Part shown: positions 21,171 through 33,456 of the stretch, piece after piece
How the letters are laid out: every line of letters starts with the position of its first letter
Numbering within the stretch: the stretch's first letter is position 1
Source of the DNA: Sycon ciliatum
Lineage: Eukaryota > Porifera > Calcarea > Leucosolenida > Sycettidae
Assembly: GCF_964019385.1 (NCBI RefSeq)
Contig: NC_088654.1
Coordinates: 18,985,236 to 19,049,235, forward strand
Direction: 5' to 3'
DNA length: 64,000 nucleotides
The notes under the pieces: model-generated
Told to the model about the DNA's origin: nothing
The model's database searches: none
What the model saw: only the letters and a program-made list of their open reading frames with translations
Position numbers and translations under genes: made by a program

Positions 21171-23400
21171 CTTGTCTTGATTTGGCTTGGTTTGTCTTGA
21201 CTTATATTGACTGTCTTGTCACTTGCTTGACTTGGCCGCTTGGTTTGAAGTTTGCAGCTAGTCTGACTGTGGGTATGTGAGTATCATTTCTACAGTATCT
21301 GATTTCAGCATATGGTTTCTGTGACGTCATCTGGCCAGCTAGCCGAAAGAGTCAAGGAAGCAGTACTAGTTTATCTGCGCATCAAATACTATCCCCACTG
21401 GGACTTTCAGAAAACTGTCTTCACCTCTCGGCTGGTCTGGTTTGGCTTGGGAAGTTTGGAGCTAGTTTTTGTGTGGTGTGAGTATGTACTCCAGTATCTG
21501 TTTTCAGAATCTGTTTTCAGTATCTGTTTTCAGTATCTATTTTCAGTATCTATTTTCAGTATCTGTTTTCAGTATCTGTTTTCAGTACTGGTTTCAGTGA
21601 TACCGTTTCTCCAGAAAAGCTGAAAGAATCTAGGAAGCAGTACTAGTTATTCTGCACATAAAATACTATCTCGATCTCCATGGGGACTTGCAGCAACCTT
21701 CACCTGTTGTCTTGGCTTTCTCGACGTGTTGTGTGGTGTCTTGCATTGGCTTGTTTTGGCCTGTCTTGGCTTGTCTTGTCCGGGCTTGGCCTTGCATGGT
21801 TTGAGAAGTTTTGGAGCTAGTTTAGACTGTGTGTGGATGGAAGTATGTACTAAAATATCTGGTTTCAACATCTGGTGTCTGTAACATCAGCTGGCTAAAG
21901 GATCTAGAAAGCAGTACTAGTTATTCTGCACTTCAAAACAAAACAAAAAAGCCATCTTGGCCGTTCTTGTGTTGTGTTGTCTTGGCTGGTCTTGTCTTGG
22001 CTGGTCTTGGCTGGTCTTGTCTTGGCTGGTCTTGTCTTGGCCTCTTGGTTTGAGAGAAGTTTGCAGCTAGTCTCACTGTGCGTTTGCGAGTATCATTTCT
22101 ACTGTATCTGATTTCAGCATTATGGTTTCTGTGACCTCACTTCATCAGCAACTTGAACCATAAGGATCTAGGAAGCAGTACTAGTTATTCTGCACATCAA
22201 AACTACTTCATCCCTACTGAGAGTTACAGAAAACAGCGTTCACCTGGTCTTGACTTCTTGGCCTGGCTTGGAAGTTTGGAGCAGCTAGTCTGTGTGTGGT
22301 GCCGTGAGTATGTACTCCAGTATCTGGTTTCAGTGATATAGCCTCTCCAGCGAGAGCCGAAAAATGTACTTCAAGTAGGAAGCAGTACTAGTTGTTCTGC
22401 ACATCAAATACTATATACCTTCATCCTTGTTGGAACTTGCAGAAAACAGCCTTCACCTCTGGTCTTGTCTTAACTGGTCTTGTCTTGGCCTGTATTGGGA
22501 AGTTTGGACCTAGTGTGTGTGGTGTGAGTATGTACTCCAGTATATCTGGTTTCAGTGATACCGTCTCTCCAGCTAAGCTGAAAGAATGTAGGAAGCAGTA
22601 CTAGTTATTCTGCACATCGAACACTACCTTCATCCTTGTTGGGACTCGCAGAAAACAGCCTTCACCTCTTTGTCTTGGCTTTCTCGACGCGTCGTGTGGT
22701 GTCTCGCATTGGCTTGTCTTGGCTTGTCTTGTCTGGGCTCGTCCTTGGTTTGGTTTGAGAAGTTATGAGCTAGTTTGATTGTGTGTGGATAGGAATATGT
22801 ACCAAAGTATCTGATTTTAACATCTGGTGTCAGTAACATCACCTGGCCAAAGGATCTAGAAAGCAGTACTAGTAGTTATTCTGCACATCAAACACAAAAC
22901 AGCCATCACCTCTTCTCTTGGCTGTTCTTATCTTGGCTTCTCTTGTCTGGGCTTGTCTTGACTTGGCCGCTTGGTTTGAGACATTTGCAGCTAGTCTGAC
23001 TGTGGGTATGTGTTGTGAGTATCATTTCTACAGTATCTGATTTCAGCATAATGGTTTCTGTGACACCACTCGATCAGCTAAGCCGAAAGAATCTAGAAAG
23101 CAGTATTAGTTATTCTGCACATCAAATACTGCCTTCGTCTCTACTGGGGCCTGCAGAACACTGGCTTCACATCTTGTCTTGGCTGATCTTGTCTTGGCTT
23201 ATCTCGACTCGTCTCGGCTCCTCTCGATTTGTCTTGGCTTGAGAAGTTTGGAGCTAGTCCGACTCAGACTGGGTATCTGTTTTCAGCATATGGTTTCAGT
23301 GACCTATCTAACAAAGGCGCAAGGATCTAGAGTGCAGTACTAGCTATTCTGCACATATAACACTACATGCACCTTCATCATTACCGGGACTTGCAAAGCT
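20460..23400. repeat. satellite-like array, unit about 210-275 bp, ~11 copies
   Basis: The landmark AGCAGTACTAGTTATTCTGC recurs near 20468, 21087, 21360, 21635, 21910, 22174, 22381, 22593, 22861, 23099 and 23333. Each is followed by a CTTGTCTTGGCT-rich stretch, then GAAGTTTGGAGCTAGT, GAGTATGTACTCCAGTATCT and GGTTTCAGTGAT. Units vary in length because TCTTGGCT and TATCTGTTTTCAG subrepeats expand and contract (seven TATCTRTTTTCAG units at 21494-21590). No coding potential is evident. Confidence 0.85.
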
Positions 23401-23493
23401 CCTCCGCCGCGGGCATCATTATGTTCAGATATTGTCATTTGTGTGGCGTTCGAGGAGAGGGATTCAGATATTGTCATTTGTGTGGCTTTCAAG

Positions 23494-24441
23494 AATTGGA
23501 TACAAGTTCAATGCTATCAACTGCACTGGGATTGCAGGACGCAAGTGGGCGTTGGGGACCGGTGCCTCCGTGGAAAGAAATGAATGTTGCGGAAATGGAG
23601 TGAGTTGCAACCAGGGGAAGAATAGCTATGGACTGGAATTACCTCAAAGTAAGTAAGCAAGTGGAAACAGATAGAATATGATGGCAATTGAAAGGATGAC
23701 CTGTGCTATAACATTTCTTTTTTAGTTACTGAACATTAGGTGAGTGCAAATGGAATGTGATTAAGGAATAATAACAAATGTGGACAATTAGCATTCATAA
23801 CTGATTTCATCTTGCAATCATAGTGATCATAACAAAGTTGAATATACTGCTCAAGAATATGGAACAGACTCGGCAAATATCGAGTTGTGAACAATATACT
23901 TCAAGTAATAATTAGCATTTTGTGAAAGACAAACTGGTCCATTCCAAATGTGTTCACTCCTGCATAAGGAAGGTCAGTTCAACAACAGCTCCGTATCAAG
24001 CCTGTCTCTGGATTTAGTTCAGGTCTATGTCTTGTGAACGTCAGCTTGCCCCATGGTTCCTCCTGCTTGAATTTGCCATGTCAATGTTGATTATTGTTCC
24101 AGAACACTTGGGATGCCCAGAAAGTGGCATGCCTTGGTACGGACTGTATTATAGTTGGTCAGTTCGTAGTAGGACTCAGATCAATGCCATCTTGTGAAGT
24201 GCCAATAACTAGAGTCTTCAGCCATATTCATTATCTGTGTCAGGTTTCCAGTGCATTTGCCCACAGTCGGCCAACTACCGACATGTCAGGATCCTCGTTG
24301 TAGATAAGCATACATTTCCAGCGTTGCCATGCACAGTCTTGTCATGGTTGTTCACATAATATTGTGACTTGTAGGTCAACAGTACTCATTCAGTGCACCA
24401 CTGGGTCTTTAAGTGAAGTGTTGGCCCGAAATGTGATCCAG
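23494..24441 (+). CDS. possible small Cys-containing protein (3 exons placed)
   Basis: Exons 23494-23648, 24103-24157 and 24375-24441 have acceptors (ctttcaag, tgttccag, cttgtag) and donors (AAA/GTAAGT, TTG/GTCAGT, CAG/GTCAGC), and phases agree across both joins. The peptide includes NCTGIAGRKWALGTGASV, NECCGNGVSCNQGKNSYG, then HLGCPESGMPWYGLYYS and IQCTTGSLSEVLARN, suggesting a secreted or extracellular domain; no family was recognised. No signal peptide or start was found: the left side is the satellite array. Reading on past 24441 reaches a TAA at 24500, or splicing could join a long open frame to 24972. Only the phase agreement makes it better than chance. Confidence 0.4.
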
Positions 24442-24481
24442 GTCAGCCGTCCGCCATACTGCCGCACAGTAAGACAAATGA

Positions 24482-24972
24482 ACAGCTTGGACAAATCATA
24501 ACCCAACCAGCACTTTCACCTCTCCCTTTTCACCCCACAACCGGCATATACCGTCGGCATTTAACCAGTCATGGGGATCCACGGATCAGATCAGCACCAC
24601 TCAGTCCAATCCTCGCCAGCCACTGCCCACGCATCCACTGCTTGGCTGTAGGCCACAAGGCATCACCACCACGTATGGAGAGCTTGAACTCACACCTTGG
24701 AATACTGCTATATCTTGTGATGCTGCTGTCATTATCATACTATTTGTGGAGAGCTGCAGAAAGGCAACACTGTTCACTGCGAGCTGTTCATATTCCAGCG
24801 GCGAGGCTGCAGCTGCTGCTCATGGCACACCAATGTCCAGACCAGTGGACCGTAATCTATTTTGCTGCATTCCTCTGGGGGTATTAGAGACTCGGATAGG
24901 CGATAGTACATTTGCCTTCATTCACACTGGTGAGTGGCGGAACAATGGACACACGGGAGCAGATGGGTGGTA
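24482..24972 (+). CDS. long open frame, possible terminal exon
   Basis: A stop-free frame of about 160 codons from 24482 ends at TAG 24970-24972. It contains GITTTYGELELTPWNTAISC and several cysteines. If spliced in phase 0 (for example after CACTCAG at about 24606) it would continue the three exons to its left. No ATG opens it and no family was recognised. Confidence 0.3.
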
Positions 24973-25130
24973 GTCTTCACTTAACATGGTTGACTGTTTC
25001 TGTACAGATGGGGATGCCGGGAGGCTGATATGTTTGGCATAGCAGACTTCAGGCTCTGCTTCGCATTAGTTCGGCCTTCAGCTTCGTGATCGTAACGTTA
25101 CAAGCACTGATGCTATATCACTTGTCTTGA

Positions 25131-25396
25131 AATCTCTATGCCCATCTTGTCTTGAAATCTCTATGCCCATCTTGTCTTGAAATCTCTATGCCCATCTTGT
25201 CTTGAAATCTCTATGCCCATCTTGTCTTGAAATCTCTATGCCCATCTTGTCTTGAAATCTTTATGTTGATCTTGTATTGAAATGTCTATGCTGATCTGGT
25301 CTTGAATTTTTTATGCTGATCTCGTCTTGAACTCTTTATGCTGATCTCGTCTTGAACTCTTCATGCTGATCTCGTCTTGAAATCTATATGCTGATC
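25131..25396. repeat. 25-bp minisatellite, ~10 copies
   Basis: Five near-identical units beginning CTTGTCTTGAAATCTCTATG are followed by diverging units (TTATGTTGATCTTGTATTGA, ATGCTGATCTCGTCTTGAAC). The CTTGTCTTG motif echoes the satellite field to the left. Confidence 0.9.
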
Positions 25397-26778
25397 TTTA
25401 AATTTCCAGCTTCCGCGTTGTCTCGAAATGTTAATCCCAGACGTACTCCTTGGCTTAAAATCTCCAGCCTCCATGTCTGTCTGTGTCTCAATGCTGACAA
25501 AACGAAAACATGTAGGTGTTCAGCATCATTCTGTACCTTGCTGGCTAATCAATCATCAACAACATGTTCAGCCCTTGGTGCAAGTTCAAAGGCCATAATT
25601 ATGTCAAAAGGAGTTCATCGCAACATTGTCATTGTTGGAAGTGATAAAAGTGCTTCTTTCCTCTTTTGGGAGTCGACAATCACGCGAGTAGAGCCATGCA
25701 ACACCTTTCAACGTACAACCCGTGGCTTATCATCAACTCAGACAATTATTATTACCTATTTTAGGACAAAGACATGTGACCTTTTAAAATATCTGAAAAT
25801 GGCGTGGCTTTCCGTCGAATGTGCGAGCGAACTGTACAGCAATACAACAAGGCATGAAAACTTTCTGAAATCCATAAATAAAATTTCCGACACAGCCCAG
25901 GCCTCCCTCTAGCTAGCGGGGGCTACTGATTCTGGGGATTCTGGGGAAAACCCCTTTTGAAACTGCCATAATCGGCCAGCATTGTATTTGTCTACGTCTA
26001 CAAGCGCTGAGCTACTTGAGTTTTGAGAGGTAGCAGAAAAAAAGACAGAATCGCACAGTCACACATGCACGGATACCGACACGCCACACAAGAGAAAGAG
26101 AGGATGGCGAAGGTATTGGTGGATGAAGCGTGAAGTGAAGTGTGTTGCAATGCGTGTATGTGTATGTGGTGTGTAGTGGATGCTGTGTATGTGAGCTGAG
26201 GTGTGGTGTGAGAATGAATGCAGTGCCTGCAATGCTGTACATTGTGCTCTCGGCTTTGGGCACACTTCCCTGGCTGACTGCTGACTAACCTGTATCCGCA
26301 ACCTGCACCTGACCTTCAAGTTACAGCTGTCTATAGTTACATAACTAAAGTTTGGTATCGTTTGAAGATGTGTGAATGAATTTTGTGCAATAGATGAGCC
26401 AGGTTTAGAGTTAGCATGATTAGTGTGGCAGGACACGATTGCCTTTTTAGATTGCACGAACGTTTATATTGGGAACACGAGAGCGCTGGGGAGAGGGGGT
26501 TTTGTTCGGCTCACCCATGCACAGTATGTCAAATGCTCTACGTGCTATGCATGCTGCTTGCTGCAGTAACCGCAACCTGCGTGTACATGCGATGATTCCT
26601 GTGGCACTACTGGGGGCTAGACTGGACTGAAAACCTTTGGGTTTGCTTTCACAGTGCTCGGCACATCGTGTAACCTGACCTCTGTTCCTGAATGCCCCTG
26701 CCTGGGCCGGCCGTGTTTGCTCACAGTAATCTTATGTGAAATGTATAGAGCTTGTGACAATGACATTATCGTATACTG
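25397..26778. other. unassigned DNA
   Basis: A 525-base open frame (25388-25912, +) contains LHVCLCLNADKTKTC, faintly like a non-LTR reverse transcriptase motif, but nothing around it supports a LINE. A GTGTATGTG-type stretch at 26145-26215 is low-complexity. No gene was recognised. Confidence 0.35.
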
Positions 26779-26836
26779 TGCTTTATATGGAGTGGTAGCA
26801 CCAGTGCTCTGATACCACCGCTCCATATACAGCACC
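26779..26836. repeat. imperfect hairpin (~23-bp arms)
   Basis: GCTTTATATGGAGTGGTAGC pairs with GATACCACCGCTCCATATACAGC across about eight bases. It may be the collapsed ends of a small element. Confidence 0.6.
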
Positions 26837-26914
26837 TACATGATGATGTAATCAGCACAACCTCTGTAGTAAAGGTAGTAATATTACAACTTTAAAAAAA
26901 TTAATGACTTTTAA

Positions 26915-27516
26915 CCCTTTGAGAGCCGATTGAAAATTTCAAAATTCTGCATATTTTCATGTTCTTTGGGACGTAACTTCAGTTCTACTCACTCAATCTT
27001 CACAATCTTGGGCTTCCTGGAAAGGTCTCCGCGAGAGGAAGAGACTGAGGTCACGCATGATGACCAGGACGCCATATCTCCAGCGCCGGAGAGCAGCGAA
27101 CTAGCGAAAACTGCTTGAAATGCGTGCACTTTCGTCCTGCTCCAGCATTTTCATTTTTCTTGATCGCAGAGTTTCGATTTTTTCGCTGTGTACCCTTGGA
27201 AATACTACCAGTGAAACCCACGCAAATTTGAGTAACTCAGCACGAGGAAAAGTCTCAAAATTCTCAACTTTCGGGTTGCACTCCCACGCTTTTCAAGTGC
27301 CGCGATCGCGGCTGAACTTACGAGCGATTTATCTCAAGAACCGTTGATCACAGCGCGTCGCGGATGGGTTCTACGGCACGCTGAGAGTTTTCTCTTCAAG
27401 GTAGATATTTGGATCGTTGAATTTGCCCTAGTTTTGACCGAGTTACGGCCAGTTGAAGTCTCGCAGTCGAGTGTGTAGAATTCTACACATTCAAGTATGG
27501 GTCGGCTCTCAAAGGG
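26915..27516. mobile_element. piggyBac-type MITE, 602 bp, copy 1
   Basis: The ends CCCTTTGAGAGCCGA and TCGGCTCTCAAAGGG are perfect inverted repeats, flanked by TTAA on both sides (26911-26914, 27517-27520). TTAA target sites with CCC...GGG termini are the hallmark of piggyBac. Essentially the same sequence recurs at 47187-47786. No complete transposase frame is present. Confidence 0.9.
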
Positions 27517-27520
27517 TTAA

Positions 27521-28330
27521 CAGGCTGTAGCACTCTTCCTGTGATATTTTTGGTAATTTTTTTATCCAAGCCACTGACCATCAGTACCTCAATATGAACA
27601 TGCATTCACCCTACAGACATGAAAATTCATAAAAAATGAAGATTTTTAATTCAAAGAAGCGCATGTTTCAGAGTTCAATTTGAGAGATTTAATTTGTCAA
27701 TGAAAGTTCAGTTATATTCCAGTGTAAAAAATGAGAATATAAGCAACTGAAACAAAACTTTTTGAAGTTCTTGAAGTCATCAATGGCTACAAATTATCAA
27801 CGCAGTGTGCAAAGACGCCTATTTTAAAGAGCATTTTTCCTTAAGTATGTTCCTTTTTTGTCACCATTCCCCCGAGTTGGTGAAGATTTGGTGATCACAG
27901 GAAGAGAGCTAGATTAACAGCCTACAAACTTTAAATTTATGCAAGCACATACACCTACACGCGTGCACACACACACACGTACACACGTACACACACACAC
28001 ACACACATACACACGTGCACACACACATACATAGAGAAAACAGCATAGAGGTTGACCGAAACCGGCTACACTACCAGCAGGCTGTACATGCGGGAGGTAC
28101 ACTTGCCAGTACCCCGGTAGACCGATGGGCGGGCTAGCCGCTAGTACTGAGCGCGCCACGTGAGGGCTTTACCTGTGCACCCAGCACCAGCAGCTAAGTC
28201 CCTGTGCGATAGCCTCCACATCGCAGCGAGGTCTCGCACCCAGTGTCTGCTTGCTGCACTATGCCTATTTACTAATCTATCAATTTTGCAATTTCATTAT
28301 GGATGATTTTGTACTTAGGCAGCGCTAGCA
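27521..28330. other. AT-rich unassigned DNA and a CA repeat
   Basis: Contains an imperfect CA microsatellite at 27950-28033 (ACACACGT units). No gene was recognised. Confidence 0.5.
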
Positions 28331-28376
28331 GCTATGAAAGCTTTAGAGCTGGTCCAGTTTAACCTGTGGAAGTGAG
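28330..28376 (+). CDS. orphan exon candidate
   Basis: After the acceptor tacttaggcag (ends about 28322-28324) a frame reads LAAMKALELVQFNLWK and stops at a consensus donor (GGAA/GTGAGT). It looks coding, but no phase-compatible neighbour was found. Confidence 0.25.
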
Positions 28377-28379
28377 TAT

Positions 28380-30100
28380 ATGGAGTAGTTTTGTGTAGGG
28401 AGGAATGGATTCCGCTGTTCAAATGCTTCGGTCAAGAACCCAGTGAAACTGACCTTTTTTTTAGACGTGCCTCAGTCTCTCTCTCTCTTTCTGTTACAAT
28501 CAAGCCAGGTCAACTATAGTGGTTCAGTCCTGCCAGCTCTCTACCCAGTCCCGTACCTATGCAATTCCACCTATATCCCAGTATCCCCCACCATCCACCT
28601 AGAGTCTCTTTTTTATCCTGCCTAACCCAACTACTAATCATAATCATAACCACCCCGACAACAATCTGCCCTCTTCTTCCCATTGTAATGCCAACCGGTT
28701 TTACCCTAGCTCAGCTTTGCTCCTTGAAAACTCCCATCATTAACTGCTTCTATGCCATCTATTCCCAACCAGCGCTTATAAAGCCCACCCTGCAAAGAAC
28801 ACACCACTACCAATCTCCCCCTATCATCAGTGTGGCCCATCTTCTAGCATAACACTATGCCCTTTCCCACCACTACCGTTACTAAGGACAATACCCATAT
28901 GCCATGTTACCGTGAAAATCAGCCACAACTACAAGAGACAATTTTTAATCATGAAAGATCCTAGCCCTACTGGCCCTAGAACACTAGAGGTACGTGTACG
29001 CTACAACAATTTCAAGCACCACACCTATCTCATAATCAACAATCAATTCCAACCTATTCCAGAATGAGAGCCAATCACCCAGTACAAGCTTCTTTTGCCC
29101 AAGTGCTAGCCATCTACTTGCCCCACACCCTAAACCGAGAGCGTAGCATTTGAACAGCGATTTTCAAAGTAACATGTTTTATGAAAGGTCTTTGACATGG
29201 CTGTAGAGAAGAGTCAAACTGGACCGGCTCCAAATCATATAAAAATGGGTCGGTAAATGGGTCATAAACATGGGAGGGTTTCTACTCCCTCCCCCTCCGT
29301 CTTCATCTAATGTCTAATTATTTCAAGTTTTTTCTGACTAGCTGTATAGAACATAATAATTATGTGAATGTATGACAAATCAGTGCGAGTGCATGCTCGT
29401 GTTTCCGCAGGGGTTGGGGTACAAACTACAGTGCACATTAGAATGGGGCCAAGGAAAGGGAGGTCGGTGTGAGAATGAACACGGGCCAAAGTACACACAC
29501 ACGCGTGCACACACACACATGCACAAACACACATACGCACAGATAGTAAATACGCTTAGAGGCCTAACGTTATCTACCCACAGCTAAGATACATTGTAAA
29601 CACCTACTCTCTGGGCCGATTATGAACGCACGCACACACCACACTGCTTGCCTATACTATGCAACATAGTTTTGTGCATCACCTTTATTACTTTCACACT
29701 CTCCAATCTCCATACATACACACTGGCCCTAAGAAGGGGAAAGGGTGGGAGCTGTACAACAACTGATAAGGAAATGTGTATTCTGAGCGGAGCAATGAAG
29801 CAAGCAAGAGAGCAGCCCTAACTTCTACCTAAGCAGCCAACAGACACCGAGAAACGGACTCACGCCACCCGCACTAGTGCACTGCAGAGACGCTTGACCC
29901 TTGGCTTGCCGCCCGGTAGATAGCGGTGCCGAGCCCACTGCTCCGGCGCTGTAGCGTTGTGGCGTGCCGACCGGACGAGGCGTTAGCGGTCGCCGGGGGA
30001 GCAAAAATGAATGCCTAACTATCAGTAATAAATTGACCTGCTCTGAACTGTTACTTTACTGAAAACACTTCTAAACAATTACCTACAATGTCCTCTTCAC
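28380..30100. other. unassigned DNA with a C-rich, G-poor block
   Basis: From about 28490 to 29130 the + strand is rich in C and A and very poor in G (for example two G in 28621-28680). No gene, RNA or mitochondrial protein was recognised in it. CA repeats lie at 29493-29540. Confidence 0.4.
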
Positions 30101-31130
30101 CTAGTATAGTACACCTGGTTGAAGTGAAAGACCGCAAACCCGCACATAACTGGAGAAAGGGTAGCAACAGTTCTCTGTTCTACCAGTAGAAGATAGTTTA
30201 TCGCGCTCAAGACGAGACTGAAAAAAACACCTGAGCGAAGAAGAAAACCATCCTCCTCCTTCAAGAAACAACGACAAATGAACAGGAAAGCAAAGAAGCT
30301 CGCTGGCTATCCTCTCCGAAAACAGCGCGTGCTCCAATGCTGAGAACTGTGTTCTTGCGCTCCCGGTGCGAAGGTCGCACTTTGACCCCGCCGAAAAGAT
30401 AGCGGCTCTTCGCTGTGCATGTGTGAAGGCAGGGGACGGCCGGAGCGAAGTGCCGTGGGCACTGCACTCAGCCACTGGATCCAGGCAGGCAGGCACATGG
30501 CCCGGTACGCGGTACACTGCAACAGGTCCAGCAGACGGCGCTAGAGAAGAAGGCCGGGGTGCTAAACGTCGCACCAGTGTGCTAGACTGACAGCAGCAGC
30601 ACAATCATGATTGTGTCGGTTCACACGCTTCAGGGTGGTACCGTTGGAGAGCTTGGCCTACATTTTGTAGCTTGATCACTCTCAAACTTTCACAGAACTC
30701 GATCGTCCTGCTGCACCTACATTTTACAACACTTCTCGGGGCACTGACTCTCCTTCACGGCTCCAGCCTGTCCAGGGGAAGACCAAAAAAAGTGCTGGCA
30801 CACTGGTACTGCATGATGCTATAGCCTTATAGCCTAATATACAGGTCAGACATGTCTGGAACAGCAACAACCAGACGTGCTAACCATGCACCAGCAGTCT
30901 CACCGCGCTGATTTCACAACAAATGCATGCAGATTGCACACTCAGTGTTAAGGTACCCTGTTTATAAACATAGATCTACACTGTACGTGACGTTGTAACG
31001 TTGCAATCATCTGTACAATCAATCATGATTGTGCTTTTCTCTTTGCATCGGGTATAAAAATAATACGTTTTTGAGGTACGTAGATCTACGTACCCATTCC
31101 ACCTTCCAGCAATACCTCGACTATAAAGGA
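30101..31130. other. GC- and CpG-richer stretch, no gene recognised
   Basis: From about 29880 to 30600 the sequence is GC-richer with frequent CpG. A 167-codon minus-strand frame (30101-30604) has no ATG start and no recognised domain. It may be a CpG-rich promoter-like region, but no transcript could be placed. Confidence 0.3.
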
Positions 31131-31137
31131 CAGATTA

Positions 31138-31485
31138 CAGTGGGCTCCACTTATAACGATCTTGCATATGCATGTACATGTAGCGAAATTCGTGATTATA
31201 GCGAACCATTATCCATGTCCCAGTTTGAACCCATACAAAATTGACCCTTTATAGCGAGCAGTTTTCGTTTAGAGCGAACCAAATCTTGTAGGACTGCATG
31301 TGAACCAAGTGCAATCATGCTGTCATGGGGCAAAATTAATATACATGTACAATGTCAGTCATGATTAATTTTGCTGCTTGTGAAGTTGTGTACTGTGAAT
31401 GCATTTCTGTTATAACGAACTTCGGCAATAAAGAACTAATATTATTATCCTGGACAATGGTGTTCGTTATATCAGGAGTCGACTG
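31138..31485. mobile_element. MITE, pogo-like (TTATAACGA type), 348 bp
   Basis: CAGTGGGCTCCACTTATAAC at the left and GTTATATCAGGAGTCGACTG at the right are inverted ends flanked by TA (31136-31137, 31486-31487). The interior matches, in reverse, the element at 46566-46839 (shared CTGTTATAACGAACTTCGGC and TAGCGAGCAGTTTTCGTT themes). Confidence 0.8.
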
Positions 31486-31789
31486 TATGCCCCCTGCCCT
31501 GGCCATACTGCAGTTTCACCAGTGCACTGTTCTGTACAAACGCAGACTGTTATGCTGCTAATGCTGCTAGTGCACATGCACTAATATACGGCGTGCTGGG
31601 AGGTTTGGACGAGGGAGAGAGGGTGTTATCACATGCCTGATCACAAGCACAGCCAGTACTTCACCCCATGCCAAGTTCCCCCAGCCTCCCAGATCATACC
31701 TAGGCTGATAACAGAAGGGTAAGATACAACCGTGACGTGACGCTGTACGGCCCAATCGACGTACACTCAACATACAACAACGGAATTAG

Positions 31790-31938
31790 GGAGGTTAAGA
31801 TGCACGTTATTTCTGACGCGACGCGAAAGCTCCGCTCGCGTTATTTGGCTCGCGCGTCGAAAAACAACGCGAGTGACCTGCAGCTTACGTCGAAATTTAG
31901 AGGTTAACGCCAAATTTGACGTGCATTTTAACCTCTCT
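31790..31938. mobile_element. small inverted-repeat element (GAGGTTAAAATGCACGT)
   Basis: GAGGTTAAGATGCACGT at the left and ACGTGCATTTTAACCTC at the right form inverted ends around a CpG-rich centre. About 150 bp; the superfamily is unclear. Confidence 0.55.
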
Positions 31939-32278
31939 ATTATTACGTTGTTGTTATCTCTTTGACCCACTTCATGACCCACTCGTGAAGAATGACTGGC
32001 TTCACGTTCCGCATTTTAGTTACATTCAAAGGGGAGAGCAATCCTCGTGTAGTCTAGGAGTAGCCTAGGACCACACTCAACGTTTGTATTGGTTATTAGG
32101 AGAGACAGAAATAATCTGATATCTTCAGCCATCGTGCATGGCTGGTCAGTATTCCAAAAAAAATGAAGCTCCGTCTATTAGATGTGCTTTGAGTTTGGCC
32201 AGCGGAAAACTGAGCAAATTTACAAGCAGTATGTGGCTTAGAGCTAATTCCAATGATGCAAGCTTGGCAGTGCCGATA

Positions 32279-32345
32279 GAGAGAAAGAGAGAGAAAGAAA
32301 TAAAGGAAGAGAGAGAGATAGAGAGGTAGATAGATAGGGAGAGAG

Positions 32346-32414
<69 letters not shown>
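32279..32414. repeat. (GA)n / GATA microsatellite
   Basis: GAGA and GATA units run from 32279, ending in a pure GA tract at 32362-32414. Confidence 0.95.
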
Positions 32415-32418
<4 letters not shown>

Positions 32419-33151
32419 CTATGCAAAATGCAGCGACTAATTTAATTTACTATGGGCTTGCACAGCGGCATCAGTCGATATGACGGCAGCCAATGCCACC
32501 AAAGTAAGCCGTTGGGTGATGCAATTGAAACAATATCCAAGTTGACAGCAGTTCCGAGCTATCGACCTATAGAAATGAAGACGAGAGAGTAGTCGGTGAC
32601 ATTCGTAATGGCACAAGCCAGAGGGAAATAGAAAAAAAAGGATAATTTGGTTCAAAGTAACCTCTGGCTGGGCGCATGGACAGCAGATAGCAGTGAGTGG
32701 GCGTCCATAACATCATATGATACAAGAGACACGGCGTTGCCTGCTGCGGAATCACTGCATGGCAGTTGCCGTTCAAATGCACGCGGCAATGCAGTAACTA
32801 AAGTCAAGGGAAGTGAGCCCATGTGGGCCGGTTTGAGGCGTAAGCCTCATAGCACACAGGTCAATGAATGGCATGCATATGTACAAGCGAGTCGACTCTA
32901 AACAGAGCAGACGACTTGCCTTCAGAAACCGGGCCTAACATGGATGCGGAAATGCACAATTGCAAGGGTTCTTCAAGACTCAAAGGAAGGCACTGTGAAC
33001 ACCGACGGACAGCACATCATGTCGGACACAGGGTGGCCATCTCGCTCATTCATCCACCCCAAAAACAGAAATTGTGGCATGACTTCTACGGCACTCTTTC
33101 TCCGGCACATTTTGCCTACCCGTCGGCCATCAGCAGGCCAATCGTGTGTTG

Positions 33152-33367
33152 TTACTTGCGCTTCTTGAACGGCATTCCGAGCGAGATGTGAGCGCCATCC
33201 TGTAGGAACAGCGGGCATTCCTTGTAGTGCTGAATAATCTTATTCATGGACTCAAAGCGATGCTTGCCGATCAGAACCTTGGCGTCCATCGTCACCTCGA
33301 TCGGGAAATGTCGTACCCTGCGACAACAACAAGAACGGAGGGAGGGAAGGAGGGAGGGAAGGAGAGA

Positions 33368-33456
<89 letters not shown>

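Noticed and set aside
25388-25912. 174-codon frame with a LNADKTK motif as a reverse transcriptase
   Set aside because: Only one short motif fits; no catalytic YxDD, endonuclease or LINE tail was seen around it.
30101-30604. 167-codon minus-strand frame in a CpG-rich stretch
   Set aside because: No ATG start, no recognised domain, and no splice-compatible neighbours.
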